Assembly: GCA_002365025.1 (NCBI GenBank)
Contig: DEYX01000253.1
Span: forward strand, 13,119 to 29,746
Source of the DNA: Hungatella sp. UBA3147
GTDB taxonomy: Bacteria > Bacillota > Clostridia > Lachnospirales > Lachnospiraceae
DNA: 16,628 nt
Direction: 5' to 3'
The first letter of the stretch is position 1, and each line of letters opens with the position of its first letter. The notes under the pieces are model-generated. The model was given only the letters and a program-made list of their open reading frames with translations. It had not been told where the DNA came from and ran no database searches. Made by a program: the position numbers and the translations under genes. Shown piece by piece: positions 1 to 6,467 of this stretch.

Positions 1-331
1 CTGACTGCCTGATGGCCCTGTCCCCGCCAGCAATCAGGCCGATGACCATACCCGGGTCAACCCCAAAGGTGGGAGGGCATTCGGAACTGTCTAAGATACC
101 GAGTCTCCCGCTGGTCCCTGCTCCCATGTAGATGAGCCGGCCTCCGGCCTCAAAAGCTTCACAGACCCATTCCACTGCTTTGGCAGTCTGCGGCAGGACT
201 TTTTCCACAGCCTCCGCTACCTTCCGGTCTTCCTGGTTCATAGCCGTCACCAGTTCGAAAGGTGTCATGGTGTCTAAATCCATGGTATCAGGATTACGGC
301 TTTCTGTTGTCATCTTGCTTAAATCTACCAT
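1..331 (-). CDS. murQ: N-acetylmuramic acid 6-phosphate etherase MurQ (partial, N-terminal 110 residues)
   Basis: MurQ cleaves the D-lactyl ether of MurNAc-6-phosphate, giving GlcNAc-6-phosphate and D-lactate, in cytoplasmic recycling of peptidoglycan sugars. Visible are the family start (LSKMTTESRNP near residue 4), the SIS phosphosugar signature GGRLIYMGAGTSGRLG (63-78) and the segment LDSSECPPTFGV, whose Glu84 matches the catalytic glutamate known in E. coli MurQ. The start is ATG at 331-329, with AGGAGG (minus strand of 341-346) 9 bases upstream. The start codon lies inside the 3' end of the regulator gene (38-bp overlap), so the two are probably translationally coupled and transcribed from the murR promoter. 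The gene is cut by the left window edge; the full protein is usually about 300 residues. No broken frame is seen in the visible part. Confidence 0.95.
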   Translation of the reverse strand, partial: MVDLSKMTTESRNPDTMDLDTMTPFELVTAMNQEDRKVAEAVEKVLPQTAKAVEWVCEAFEAGGRLIYMGAGTSGRLGILDSSECPPTFGVDPGMVIGLIAGGDRAIRQS

Positions 332-1223
332 GATTGATTTCCTCCTCATTATACGCTTCGTCGAAAGGTTCAAAATACGACGGATTTTTCTTGGAAATGT
401 GCGTTTTGCGCCACTGCGACAGGGAATATTGGCTGTTGTGGTTGGCGTATGCAGTATACAGAATATCAATGATGTTTAGCTGGCTGATCCTGCTTCCCAT
501 GGCTCCGCTCCGAAAGATGGATTCGTTGGCAGCCACATAAAGGTTGTAATCCGCCATTTCCGAAAGCGGTGAAACGGCAAAACGGGTGATCAGGATGAAT
601 TTTGCCCCTACCTGCTGCATGGTCCTGGCGCACTCGATCATTTCCATGGTCCTGCCTGAATAGGAGATCATCAGTCCTAAATCATCCCGGCTCATGTTAC
701 GGGCCTGCAAAAGCTGGGAATGCCAGTCATCATTTAAGATGCAGGGCTTATTGATCCGCAGGAATTTTAAATAGGCATCCCGGGCCACCAGAAGGGAAGA
801 ACCGATTCCGAATAAACAGATGGTTCGGCATTGGCATAAGAGATCAATGCAGTTTTTAAGGGCGGATACATCGGTTAAATTTCTGGTATCCTCTAAGGAG
901 GCGATGTTTTTATATGTAATTTTGTCGACGATCTGTTCCAGAGTATCGTTCTCTGTAATCTCCTCCATCCTTTCCCTGGTATTTTCCTGCCGGATGGCCA
1001 GTTCACAGATCAGGGCAGCCTTCATTTCCTTGTACCCGGAGAAACCAAGTTCATGACATAACCGGATAACGGTGGAAGAGGAAGAAAACCCTTTTTCTGC
1101 CAGAGCGTGGACGGAAAGCTTCACCGCCTGTTCCGGCGTGTCTAACAGGTACCGTACGACGCCGGTCTCTGCAACACTCATCTCTTTTTGATATTCTCGC
1201 AAACGAACCAGTACACTTTTCAT
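294..1223 (-). CDS. murR: MurR/RpiR-family transcriptional regulator with SIS domain
   Basis: A 309-residue regulator. Residues 1-77 form the RpiR-type helix-turn-helix; the part VHALAEKGFSSSSTVIRLCH looks like the recognition region. Residues about 125-265 form a SIS phosphosugar-binding domain, with FGIGSS near 139 and the sugar-phosphate loop ISYSGRT near 187. RpiR proteins respond to a phosphosugar. Because this gene overlaps murQ, the natural ligand guess is MurNAc-6-phosphate, as for E. coli MurR; this is inference from context. The polar C-terminal tail (about 275-309) is longer than the domain needs and is encoded partly across the murQ start. The ATG at 1223 has an AAGGGG-like site a few bases upstream. 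Whether it represses or activates cannot be read from the sequence. The symbol is by context; RpiR-family proteins near other sugar genes look alike. Confidence 0.85.
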   Translation of the reverse strand: MKSVLVRLREYQKEMSVAETGVVRYLLDTPEQAVKLSVHALAEKGFSSSSTVIRLCHELGFSGYKEMKAALICELAIRQENTRERMEEITENDTLEQIVDKITYKNIASLEDTRNLTDVSALKNCIDLLCQCRTICLFGIGSSLLVARDAYLKFLRINKPCILNDDWHSQLLQARNMSRDDLGLMISYSGRTMEMIECARTMQQVGAKFILITRFAVSPLSEMADYNLYVAANESIFRSGAMGSRISQLNIIDILYTAYANHNSQYSLSQWRKTHISKKNPSYFEPFDEAYNEEEINHGRFKQDDNRKP

Positions 1224-1248
1224 TTTTATTTCCCCTTGTTGTGGTATT

Positions 1249-1277
1249 AGTATATGCAGCTTGGATTAATAGTTCAA
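1249..1277 (-). promoter_or_regulatory. Vegetative promoter of murR-murQ
   Basis: On the minus strand, TTGAAC (1277-1272) and TATACT (1254-1249) are separated by exactly 17 bases. Transcription should begin near 1242, leaving a leader of about 20 bases before the murR ATG at 1223. It fits a sigma-A promoter. The dyad at 1305-1330 lies about 28 bases upstream of its -35 box. Confidence 0.7.
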
Positions 1278-1304
1278 GACATAAGGCTTCTTATGAAACT
1301 TTAT

Positions 1305-1330
1305 ACCATACATTGGAGGAAATGTATGGT
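1305..1330. promoter_or_regulatory. Perfect 10-bp inverted repeat between two divergent promoters (operator candidate)
   Basis: ACCATACATT (1305-1314) and AATGTATGGT (1321-1330) are exact reverse complements around the 6-base spacer GGAGGA. The dyad lies between the murR promoter and the PHP-gene promoter, where an RpiR-type regulator could control either or both. It could also fold as a hairpin and is followed by TTTTTG on the plus strand, so a terminator of unseen rightward transcription cannot be excluded. No gene points at it from the left. Confidence 0.5.
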
Positions 1331-1366
1331 TTTTGTCTTGTCCTATGCCAAAAATTGGGCAATTTG

Positions 1367-1395
1367 TTGACCTATATATAAGATAAGTCTATAAT
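1367..1395 (+). promoter_or_regulatory. Vegetative promoter of the PHP-domain gene
   Basis: TTGACC (1367-1372) and TATAAT (1390-1395) are 17 bases apart, close to the sigma-A consensus. The predicted transcript starts near 1402 and gives a leader of about 30 bases. The ATG at 1394, in frame with the gene, lies inside this -10 box and so cannot be the real start. Confidence 0.8.
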
Positions 1396-1432
1396 GGGAG
1401 TATTAGAACCCTTACGTTTAAGGAGGTCATTG

Positions 1433-2284
1433 ATGAAAGCGGACTTTCATATGCATTCCTGTTTTTCTGACGGAAGTGAAACCATAATGCAAATTTACTC
1501 CCTGGCAAAGGAGCAGGGCCTTGGGGCAGCAGCCATAACGGATCATGATACGGTATTAGGTCTTAAAGAAGAAGAAGAGGCGTCTAAAAAGTACTGTATT
1601 CCTTATATACCGGCTGCAGAGTTTACGGCTGCAGAGAATGGAATGAAATTTCATGTGATGGGATATGGGATCGATCCGGAGAATCCGGAGCTGCGTAGGT
1701 ATTCCATCAGCTTTCTTGAACAGATGAATGAACGATCAAGGCATCAGATCTTAAAGATGCAGCAGGCTGGAATGGAGATTGAAGAAAAAGAATTTTTCAA
1801 AAAGGCAGGAGGCGGACCGCTTTACCGGGCGAAGCTTTTAGGAGTTCTGGCTGACCATGGACTCCTTAGAAGAGAAGATATTATGAAGAGCCTGCCCCTT
1901 TATTTTGGAAAAGGAGCCCCCTATGAGGAAGAGGATCGTTTTTCTTATAGAAGTTTTTATAAGATATGTGGAATGATAAAGGATGCTGGGGGAAATGTGG
2001 TTTTGGCTCATCCCGGGAAAATAAAGAGAAAGAACAGACAGCTTTATGATGCCCTTTTAAGAGAAGAATGTCTGGATGGCGTTGAAGTGTACCATCATGA
2101 TAACCCGGAGGAGGTCCGGGCCGAATTATTGGCTGTGGCAGAAAACCGGCATTTAATGGTCACCGGCGGCAGCGATTACCACGGTATTTACATGAAGAAG
2201 CCAGCTCTTCCGGGGGCTGAGAAGCTGCCGGAAGAACTGGCGGTAGGATTAAAGCATCTGTTAACCGGCTACTTCTCCCTGTGA
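1433..2284 (+). CDS. PHP-domain metal-dependent phosphoesterase (TrpH/YciV type)
   Basis: A 283-residue protein of the PHP fold, a trinuclear-metal phosphoesterase. Metal-ligand motifs are in the usual order: HMH (His6, His8) with SDGS, TDHDT (Asp37, His38), Glu63 in AAEFTA, His74 in KFHVMGYGI, AHPGK near 205, and GSDYHG near 249. Family members of this size include the E. coli YciV (RNase AM) group, which hydrolyses 3',5'-nucleoside bisphosphates and trims RNA 5' ends. The exact substrate here is inference. The start is the ATG at 1433, preceded by AGGAGG (1421-1426) with 6 bases spacing; an in-frame TTG at 1430 is less likely. The final 16 bp overlap the 3' end of the opposite-strand germination gene. 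It has its own promoter and no operon partner in view. Confidence 0.88.
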   Translation: MKADFHMHSCFSDGSETIMQIYSLAKEQGLGAAAITDHDTVLGLKEEEEASKKYCIPYIPAAEFTAAENGMKFHVMGYGIDPENPELRRYSISFLEQMNERSRHQILKMQQAGMEIEEKEFFKKAGGGPLYRAKLLGVLADHGLLRREDIMKSLPLYFGKGAPYEEEDRFSYRSFYKICGMIKDAGGNVVLAHPGKIKRKNRQLYDALLREECLDGVEVYHHDNPEEVRAELLAVAENRHLMVTGGSDYHGIYMKKPALPGAEKLPEELAVGLKHLLTGYFSL

Positions 2285-3678
2285 GGAAGCCTTCCCCGGA
2301 AGAACCGTTTTTTCAGTTCTGAAAGGTGGAATGGAATCAGAGGATAAATATAACTTTTTCCGGCTATGGTCTTATTAAACACAATTGCGCCTATGGAAAG
2401 CGCAACGCCGCCCACGAATCCCCAGAAATTCAGCAGGGCGGTGGTGATCAGCATGATCAGACGCATGAATTTAAAAGCATAACCCAGCTCAAAGCTTGAC
2501 TGGGAATAGTTGGCAATGGTCACAAAGGCCATATAAAGCATGGTCTCACTGTTAAACCAGCCGGATTTTACGGAATATTCACCCAATACAATACCGGCGA
2601 TCACACTGAGGGGAGTAGTCAGCATGCTGGGAGTGTTGACAGCTGCAAGCCTCAGACCGTCAATGGCAAATTCCAGGATCAGGAGCTGAAAAAGCAGGGG
2701 AACCTGGGGCTGTTCCGATAAGCGGATAAATTGCAGCCAGGAAGGGATCATTTCCGGATTCTGCATAAAAAGCAGCCACATAGGTGTTAGATACAGGGTC
2801 AGAATGGAAATGACCAGGCGGGACAGCCTAAGGTAAGTCCCGGTCACAGGAGGAAAATAATAGTCATCGGCTTCCTCGATGATATCAAAGACAGAGGAAG
2901 GTAAAATCATGGCTGAGGGAGAGTTGTCCACCAGGATGATAATGTTTCCTTCCAGTATGGAAGCAGCGGCAGTATCCGGCCGCTCGGAATATTTGAATTT
3001 TGGGAAAGGGTTAAACCATTTATGGGGATAGATACACTCCGCAAGGCTTTCCTGGTTCATGGTAAGGGCATCGACTTTAAGCTTGCTGATCCGGTCCTTG
3101 ATCATGGTTAAAAGATTTTCATCATGCCGTCCCTTGAAGTAGCAGATGGCGATATCCGTGTGGGAGCTTTCTCCGGCATTCATGACTTCTATGGTAAGCT
3201 TGGGATCACGGATCCTGCGGCGGATAAGAGCGGTATTAAAGACCAGGGTTTCCACAAATCCATCTCTTGATCCTCTTAGAACTTTGTCTTTTTCCGGCTC
3301 TGAGACGCTTCTGGCCGGATAACTGCGGCAGTCCACGGTAAGGCATTTATCGTACCCGTTAACGAACAGGCAGGATACTCCGGTCAAAAGCTGTTTGATC
3401 ATGGTTTCATCGTCTTTTACAAGACCCACCTGACCATAAGGGAGAAACCTTTTGGAAAATTCATGGGCATCCGGCGGCATATCCTCAGCCGGAATGGATA
3501 ATAAGTTGTCCAGGATCTTCTGCCACGCATCACTCTGGGTAAACCCTTCAATGAAGTAAAGGCAGGCTTCCTGTTCCCCGATATAAAAGGTCCGGTAAAC
3601 GATGTCAAAGTTTCCGGCTACATCAATCTTGGTGTTTAAGTAGTTCATATTATTGGAAAGGCTGTTGGAAAATTCCAT
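2269..3678 (-). CDS. GerA-family spore germination membrane protein (SpoVAF-like A subunit)
   Basis: A 469-residue protein with the GerA/SpoVAF layout: a soluble N-terminal half (about 1-280) followed by hydrophobic segments (about 285-306, 326-347, 355-375, 378-395, 402-436) and a basic tail. Family hallmarks are GSRDGFVETLVFNTALIRRR (136-155) and RPDTAAASILEGNIIILVDN (233-252), then the membrane part with EFAIDGLRLA. GerA proteins are inner spore-membrane germinant receptor subunits or, for SpoVAF, accessory proteins that amplify germination. The lack of adjacent GerB/GerC-type genes and the promoter type favour a SpoVAF-like role; this is inference. The start is ATG 3678 because AAGGAG (3693-3688) precedes it by 9 bases. 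The upstream in-frame ATG at 3744 coincides with the predicted transcription start, so it would have no leader. Its end overlaps the PHP gene by 16 bp. Confidence 0.88.
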   Translation of the reverse strand: MEFSNSLSNNMNYLNTKIDVAGNFDIVYRTFYIGEQEACLYFIEGFTQSDAWQKILDNLLSIPAEDMPPDAHEFSKRFLPYGQVGLVKDDETMIKQLLTGVSCLFVNGYDKCLTVDCRSYPARSVSEPEKDKVLRGSRDGFVETLVFNTALIRRRIRDPKLTIEVMNAGESSHTDIAICYFKGRHDENLLTMIKDRISKLKVDALTMNQESLAECIYPHKWFNPFPKFKYSERPDTAAASILEGNIIILVDNSPSAMILPSSVFDIIEEADDYYFPPVTGTYLRLSRLVISILTLYLTPMWLLFMQNPEMIPSWLQFIRLSEQPQVPLLFQLLILEFAIDGLRLAAVNTPSMLTTPLSVIAGIVLGEYSVKSGWFNSETMLYMAFVTIANYSQSSFELGYAFKFMRLIMLITTALLNFWGFVGGVALSIGAIVFNKTIAGKSYIYPLIPFHLSELKKRFFRGRLPHREK

Positions 3679-3753
3679 GGCGATTATCTCCTTGCAAATA
3701 AAAAGTGTCCATAGTGCGGGCGTTAATAAAATAAGTATGTGCATTTTCCATGA

Positions 3754-3783
3754 AATTATGTTTTATAAATTCTGTACGTATTC
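3754..3783 (-). promoter_or_regulatory. Sigma-G/sigma-F-like forespore promoter of the germination gene
   Basis: On the minus strand GAATA (3783-3779) and CATAATT (3760-3754) are separated by 18 bases. This resembles the forespore pattern known from Bacillus (-35 G[AC]ATA, -10 CAT-A-T-rich). Transcription would start near 3747, leaving a 69-base leader to the ATG at 3678. No good sigma-A promoter was seen in this position. Forespore expression is what the family would predict. Confidence 0.6.
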
Positions 3784-3838
3784 CGGGGACTTTCGACTTG
3801 ATCTTGTATGAAAAGATATTAAAATGGCCCTTTTTTAC

Positions 3839-3880
3839 AAAAAGTCTTTTAGTAAAATGTACTAAAAACGTTGACTTTTT
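3839..3880. promoter_or_regulatory. Nested inverted repeat overlapping the -35 box of an upstream YitT-region promoter
   Basis: TTTTAGTA (3847-3854) and TACTAAAA (3860-3867) are perfect reverse complements around AAATG. The flanking AAAAAGTC (3839-3846) and GACTTTTT (3873-3880) extend the symmetry, interrupted only by ACGTT on the right. The outer right arm covers most of the -35 box TTGACT (3871-3876), the classic position of a repressor operator. It is AT-rich, so part of the symmetry may be composition. No regulator can be named. Confidence 0.45.
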
Positions 3881-3899
3881 AGGCAATAGATGGTATTAT
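3871..3899 (+). promoter_or_regulatory. Upstream (distal) promoter P1 before the YitT gene
   Basis: TTGACT (3871-3876) and TATTAT (3894-3899) are spaced by 17 bases, a good sigma-A match. It would start transcription near 3906, about 200 bases before the YitT start, so it yields either a long structured leader or a separate small RNA. Confidence 0.7.
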
Positions 3900-3905
3900 C
3901 GTCCA

Positions 3906-4040
3906 TGTGAGAAGCACAAAGGAATTCCTAGTGTGCGTGATTTTGGCATGGGGATGCCAGGTAGCAGAACTGAATAATGTGACGGTTCAGATCGTGACGG
4001 GGGATTGCCTTCTGTGGGGGAAGGGCAATCCTCTATTAAT
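3906..4040 (+). ncRNA. Candidate structured small RNA or 5' leader, family not recognised
   Basis: Downstream of P1 four inverted repeats follow in series: GCACA/TGTGC (3914-3918 / 3932-3936), TGGCAT/ATGCCA around GGGG (3944-3949 / 3954-3959), CTGAA/TTCAG (3970-3974 / 3986-3990) and GGATTGCC/GGCAATCC with three further pairs beyond one bulged G (4002-4012 / 4020-4031). The last is followed by TCTATTAATTT, a poor U-tract. Because a second complete promoter lies just downstream (4051-4079), the region may be an independent RNA of about 130 nt ending at the last hairpin. It does not match a riboswitch, T-box, tRNA, 6S or SRP RNA that I can recognise. No convincing ORF with a ribosome binding site is present. 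Ends are estimates. Confidence 0.4.
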
Positions 4041-4050
4041 TTAAAAAAAT

Positions 4051-4079
4051 TTGATACAAGAGAAGGATTTACATATAAT
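4051..4079 (+). promoter_or_regulatory. Proximal promoter P2 of the YitT gene, with a dyad over the -10 box
   Basis: TTGATA (4051-4056) and the perfect TATAAT (4074-4079) are 17 bases apart. Transcription should start near 4086, about 20 bases before the ATG at 4106. TTTACAT (4068-4074) and ATGTAAA (4083-4089) form a perfect 7-bp inverted repeat that brackets the -10 box and start site, so a repressor could act here. Confidence 0.75.
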
Positions 4080-4105
4080 ATCATGTAAAGATGAGGAGGA
4101 ATTTT

Positions 4106-4978
4106 ATGTGGAAGAAAATCAGGAGAGATAAGCGCGTCCGCAATGCAATGACGACCGTGGCAGTTGTAGTCTCCGCACTTTTACAGACCTATGTTATCCA
4201 GGCGTTTATTAAGCCTGCAGGTCTTCTGTCAGGAGGATTTACGGGCATTGCAATTTTAGTTGACCGGGTGACGTCCCTGTATGGGTTTAATATTTCTACT
4301 TCCCTGGGCATGATCGCTTTGAACATTCCGGTTGCATGGGCCTGCAGCAGGAATATCAGCAAACGGTTTACTTTTTTTTCCCTGATGCAGGTTTTTTTAA
4401 CCAGTGCATTTTTAAGGATTTTTAATTTTTCACCTATATTTGATGACAGAATTTTAAATGTTATTTACGGCGGTGTCCTCTATGGGTTTGGCATTGTTCT
4501 TGCTCTTCGCGGCAATGCTTCCAGCGGGGGAACGGATTTCATCGCCCTGTATGTTTCCAATAAGACGGGCAATTCCATCTGGTCCGAGGTTTTTATAGGA
4601 AATGTGCTTTTGCTTTGTATTTTCGGTGGAATCTTCGGATGGGATTATGCAGGGTATTCCATTTTGTTCCAGTTCGTAGGAACGAAGGTTATCTCCACCT
4701 TTCATCACAGATATGAAAGAGTTACCCTTCAGATCACCACAGTAGAGGGGCCAAAGCTTGCGAGTAAATACGTAGAGGCATTCCATCATGGAATATCCTG
4801 CGTGGATGCTGTGGGAGGCTACAGCAAGAAAAAGATGTACCTTCTCCATACCGTGGTGTCTTCCTATGAGGTGGCCGACATTGTGGCGCTGTTTCATGAG
4901 GTGGATGAGCATGTGATCGTAAATATGTTTAAAACCCAGCAGTTTTACGGGACTTTTTACAGGGCACCCATGGAATGA
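4106..4978 (+). CDS. YitT-family integral membrane protein (DUF161 + DUF2179)
   Basis: A 290-residue protein of the YitT/YebE-type family, whose transported substrate is not established. Residues about 13-200 are hydrophobic and hold five or so membrane segments, with the family motifs LLSGGFTG (40-47) and SSGGTDF (139-145). Residues about 205-286 form the cytoplasmic DUF2179 domain, with HHGISCVDAVGGYSKKKMY and HVIVNMFK near its end. The start is ATG 4106, because AGGAGG (4094-4099) lies 6 bases before it; the in-frame ATG at 4091 sits directly against that site and is unlikely. It stands alone between the signal-rich region upstream and a strong hairpin downstream. Two promoters and two dyads suggest tight control. 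Confidence 0.88.
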   Translation: MWKKIRRDKRVRNAMTTVAVVVSALLQTYVIQAFIKPAGLLSGGFTGIAILVDRVTSLYGFNISTSLGMIALNIPVAWACSRNISKRFTFFSLMQVFLTSAFLRIFNFSPIFDDRILNVIYGGVLYGFGIVLALRGNASSGGTDFIALYVSNKTGNSIWSEVFIGNVLLLCIFGGIFGWDYAGYSILFQFVGTKVISTFHHRYERVTLQITTVEGPKLASKYVEAFHHGISCVDAVGGYSKKKMYLLHTVVSSYEVADIVALFHEVDEHVIVNMFKTQQFYGTFYRAPME

Positions 4979-5001
4979 TCCCGGCTATCCCTTAAACCGG
5001 A

Positions 5002-5042
5002 AGCGAGACATTTACTGCTTAAAATGCAGTAAATGTCTCGCT
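5002..5042. terminator. Perfect 17-bp hairpin between convergent genes (probable bidirectional terminator)
   Basis: AGCGAGACATTTACTGC (5002-5018) and its exact reverse complement (5026-5042) flank the loop TTAAAAT. CCCTTA (near 4989-4994) and TAAGGG (near 5046-5051) can extend the structure across internal loops. It lies between the YitT stop (4978) and the MATE stop (5062), where a shared terminator is expected. Neither strand has a U-tract directly after the stem; the T-run at about 5064-5070 is 22 bases away. It may thus work as a transcript-end stabiliser rather than a classical intrinsic terminator. Confidence 0.6.
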
Positions 5043-5061
5043 GGGTAAGGGTTTAAACCAA

Positions 5062-6450
5062 TTATTTTTTTAAAAAAGCGGGGAGCCGTTTTCTCCTCAA
5101 TTTGCCGAACCAGTTAAAGTATATGATGAATAATAATGAGGTAACAGCCCAGGTCAAAGGGTAACTGAAAATCACAGTTTCAATGGTAGGACGCAGGGGA
5201 ACTGCCACGCAGATCCAGATCACACGGAGCGCACAGACCCCAAGGCTTGTGAGGATCATGGGAATCCAGCAGTCACCGGCTCCGCGAAGGGAACCGGAGT
5301 AAATTTCGATGCAGACGTATGTAAAAAATGTGGGAGCGAGGTAACGGAGTATTTCCGTTCCTTTTTCAATTACGGCCGCATCGGTGGTAAACAGCAGATA
5401 AACGTAATTTCCAAAGGTATATAGAAGAACGCTGAGGCCGATGGCCGCGGTAAAGCTCATAGCCAGGCAGACCCGGATTCCTTTGTAGACCCGGTCTTTT
5501 TTTCCGGCTCCGTAATTCTGTCCCACAAAGGTAGTGATGGAGATACCGAAGGCGCTGATGATCATCCAGAACACGCTGTCTATCTTCCCGTAGGCTGTCC
5601 ATGCGGCAATGGTGTCGGTTCCCAGGGTATTAACGCTGGACTGGATGATGATGTTGGAAGAGGAGTACATAACAGATTGAAGTCCCGCAGGAAATCCGAT
5701 CCTTATGATGCGCCGCAGCATATCCCGGTCGATCCTCACGGCTTTTAGGTTTAAATGGTAAGCTCCGCTTGTCCGGATTAAAACAAGAATCACAAGAACA
5801 GCACTGAGGAGCTGGGAAAGTATGGTGGCAAGGGCAGCTCCCATAACTCCCATATGACAATAAACGACGAATATGATATCAAGGACGATATTGGTAAAGC
5901 AGCTTGCGATCAAAAAGTAAAGCGGGCGTTTGGAATCTCCAATGGCCCGAAGGATTCCTGCCCCCATATTGTAAACAAGATTGGGGATCACTCCTACAAA
6001 ATAGATCCGCATGAAAAGGACCGCATAATGCAGGATATCGTCAGGCGTTCCCATGGCTTTTAAGGCGTAAGGCGTTGCCGGAATGCCGATAACCATGATA
6101 ACCGCTCCGCATACGATGGAAAATGCGATGGCAGTGTGGACCGCACGGCTTACTTCTTCCTCCTGTCCGGCTCCGAAAAACTGGGAAATGGTGACACCGG
6201 CACCGGATGAAAGCCCTATGAAGAACCCGATCAAAAGATTGATAAGGGGTCCCGTAGGGCCTCCAACGGCTGCCAGTGCTTCTTTTCCAACGAATCGCCC
6301 GACAATGATTGCATCGGTGGTATTATAAAGCTGCTGAAAAAAAGTTCCAAATAAAATGGGAAAGAAAAACAGAAGAAGCTGTTTCCAAATCACTCCCTCT
6401 GTAATCTGATTTTGCTTATGTGCATCTGTTATGTCCGCATTCTGGTTCAT
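5062..6450 (-). CDS. MATE-family multidrug/sodium (or proton) antiporter
   Basis: A 462-residue integral membrane protein with about twelve hydrophobic segments in two similar halves, the normal size and layout for MATE exporters, which expel cationic drugs or metabolites against an Na+ or H+ gradient. Recognisable parts are the start of the first helix (LLFFFPILFGTFFQQLYNTT), GRFVGKEALAAVGGPTGP shortly after it, FGAGQEEEVSRAV, and, in the second half, FVGQNYGAGKKDRVYKG. Substrate is not deducible. The start is ATG 6450 (MNQNAD), with AGAGGAA 8 bases upstream (GAGG at 6462-6459). A longer reading up to 6516 is only an open frame through the structured leader. It lies downstream of the FMN_bind-like gene on the same strand but has its own promoter just after that gene's stop codon. 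Confidence 0.92.
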   Translation of the reverse strand: MNQNADITDAHKQNQITEGVIWKQLLLFFFPILFGTFFQQLYNTTDAIIVGRFVGKEALAAVGGPTGPLINLLIGFFIGLSSGAGVTISQFFGAGQEEEVSRAVHTAIAFSIVCGAVIMVIGIPATPYALKAMGTPDDILHYAVLFMRIYFVGVIPNLVYNMGAGILRAIGDSKRPLYFLIASCFTNIVLDIIFVVYCHMGVMGAALATILSQLLSAVLVILVLIRTSGAYHLNLKAVRIDRDMLRRIIRIGFPAGLQSVMYSSSNIIIQSSVNTLGTDTIAAWTAYGKIDSVFWMIISAFGISITTFVGQNYGAGKKDRVYKGIRVCLAMSFTAAIGLSVLLYTFGNYVYLLFTTDAAVIEKGTEILRYLAPTFFTYVCIEIYSGSLRGAGDCWIPMILTSLGVCALRVIWICVAVPLRPTIETVIFSYPLTWAVTSLLFIIYFNWFGKLRRKRLPAFLKK

Positions 6451-6467
6451 TTCTGTTTCCTCTTTCC

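Noticed and set aside
1305..1335. The dyad plus TTTTTG read as an intrinsic terminator on the plus strand.
   Set aside because: No plus-strand gene lies upstream, the stem is AT-rich, and its place between divergent promoters fits an operator better; it remains a weaker alternative.
3679..3744. A 22-residue hydrophobic N-terminal extension of the germination protein (start at 3744).
   Set aside because: The strong AAGGAG site serves ATG 3678, and the predicted sigma-G start at about 3747 leaves no leader for 3744.
3906..4040. A c-di-GMP, SRP-like or T-box RNA, suggested by AGGTAGCAGAAC and GGTTCAGATC.
   Set aside because: The conserved cores of these families (for example GGTGGNACCGCG in T-boxes) are absent, and the arms next to GGTTCAGATC do not pair as a tRNA T-arm would.
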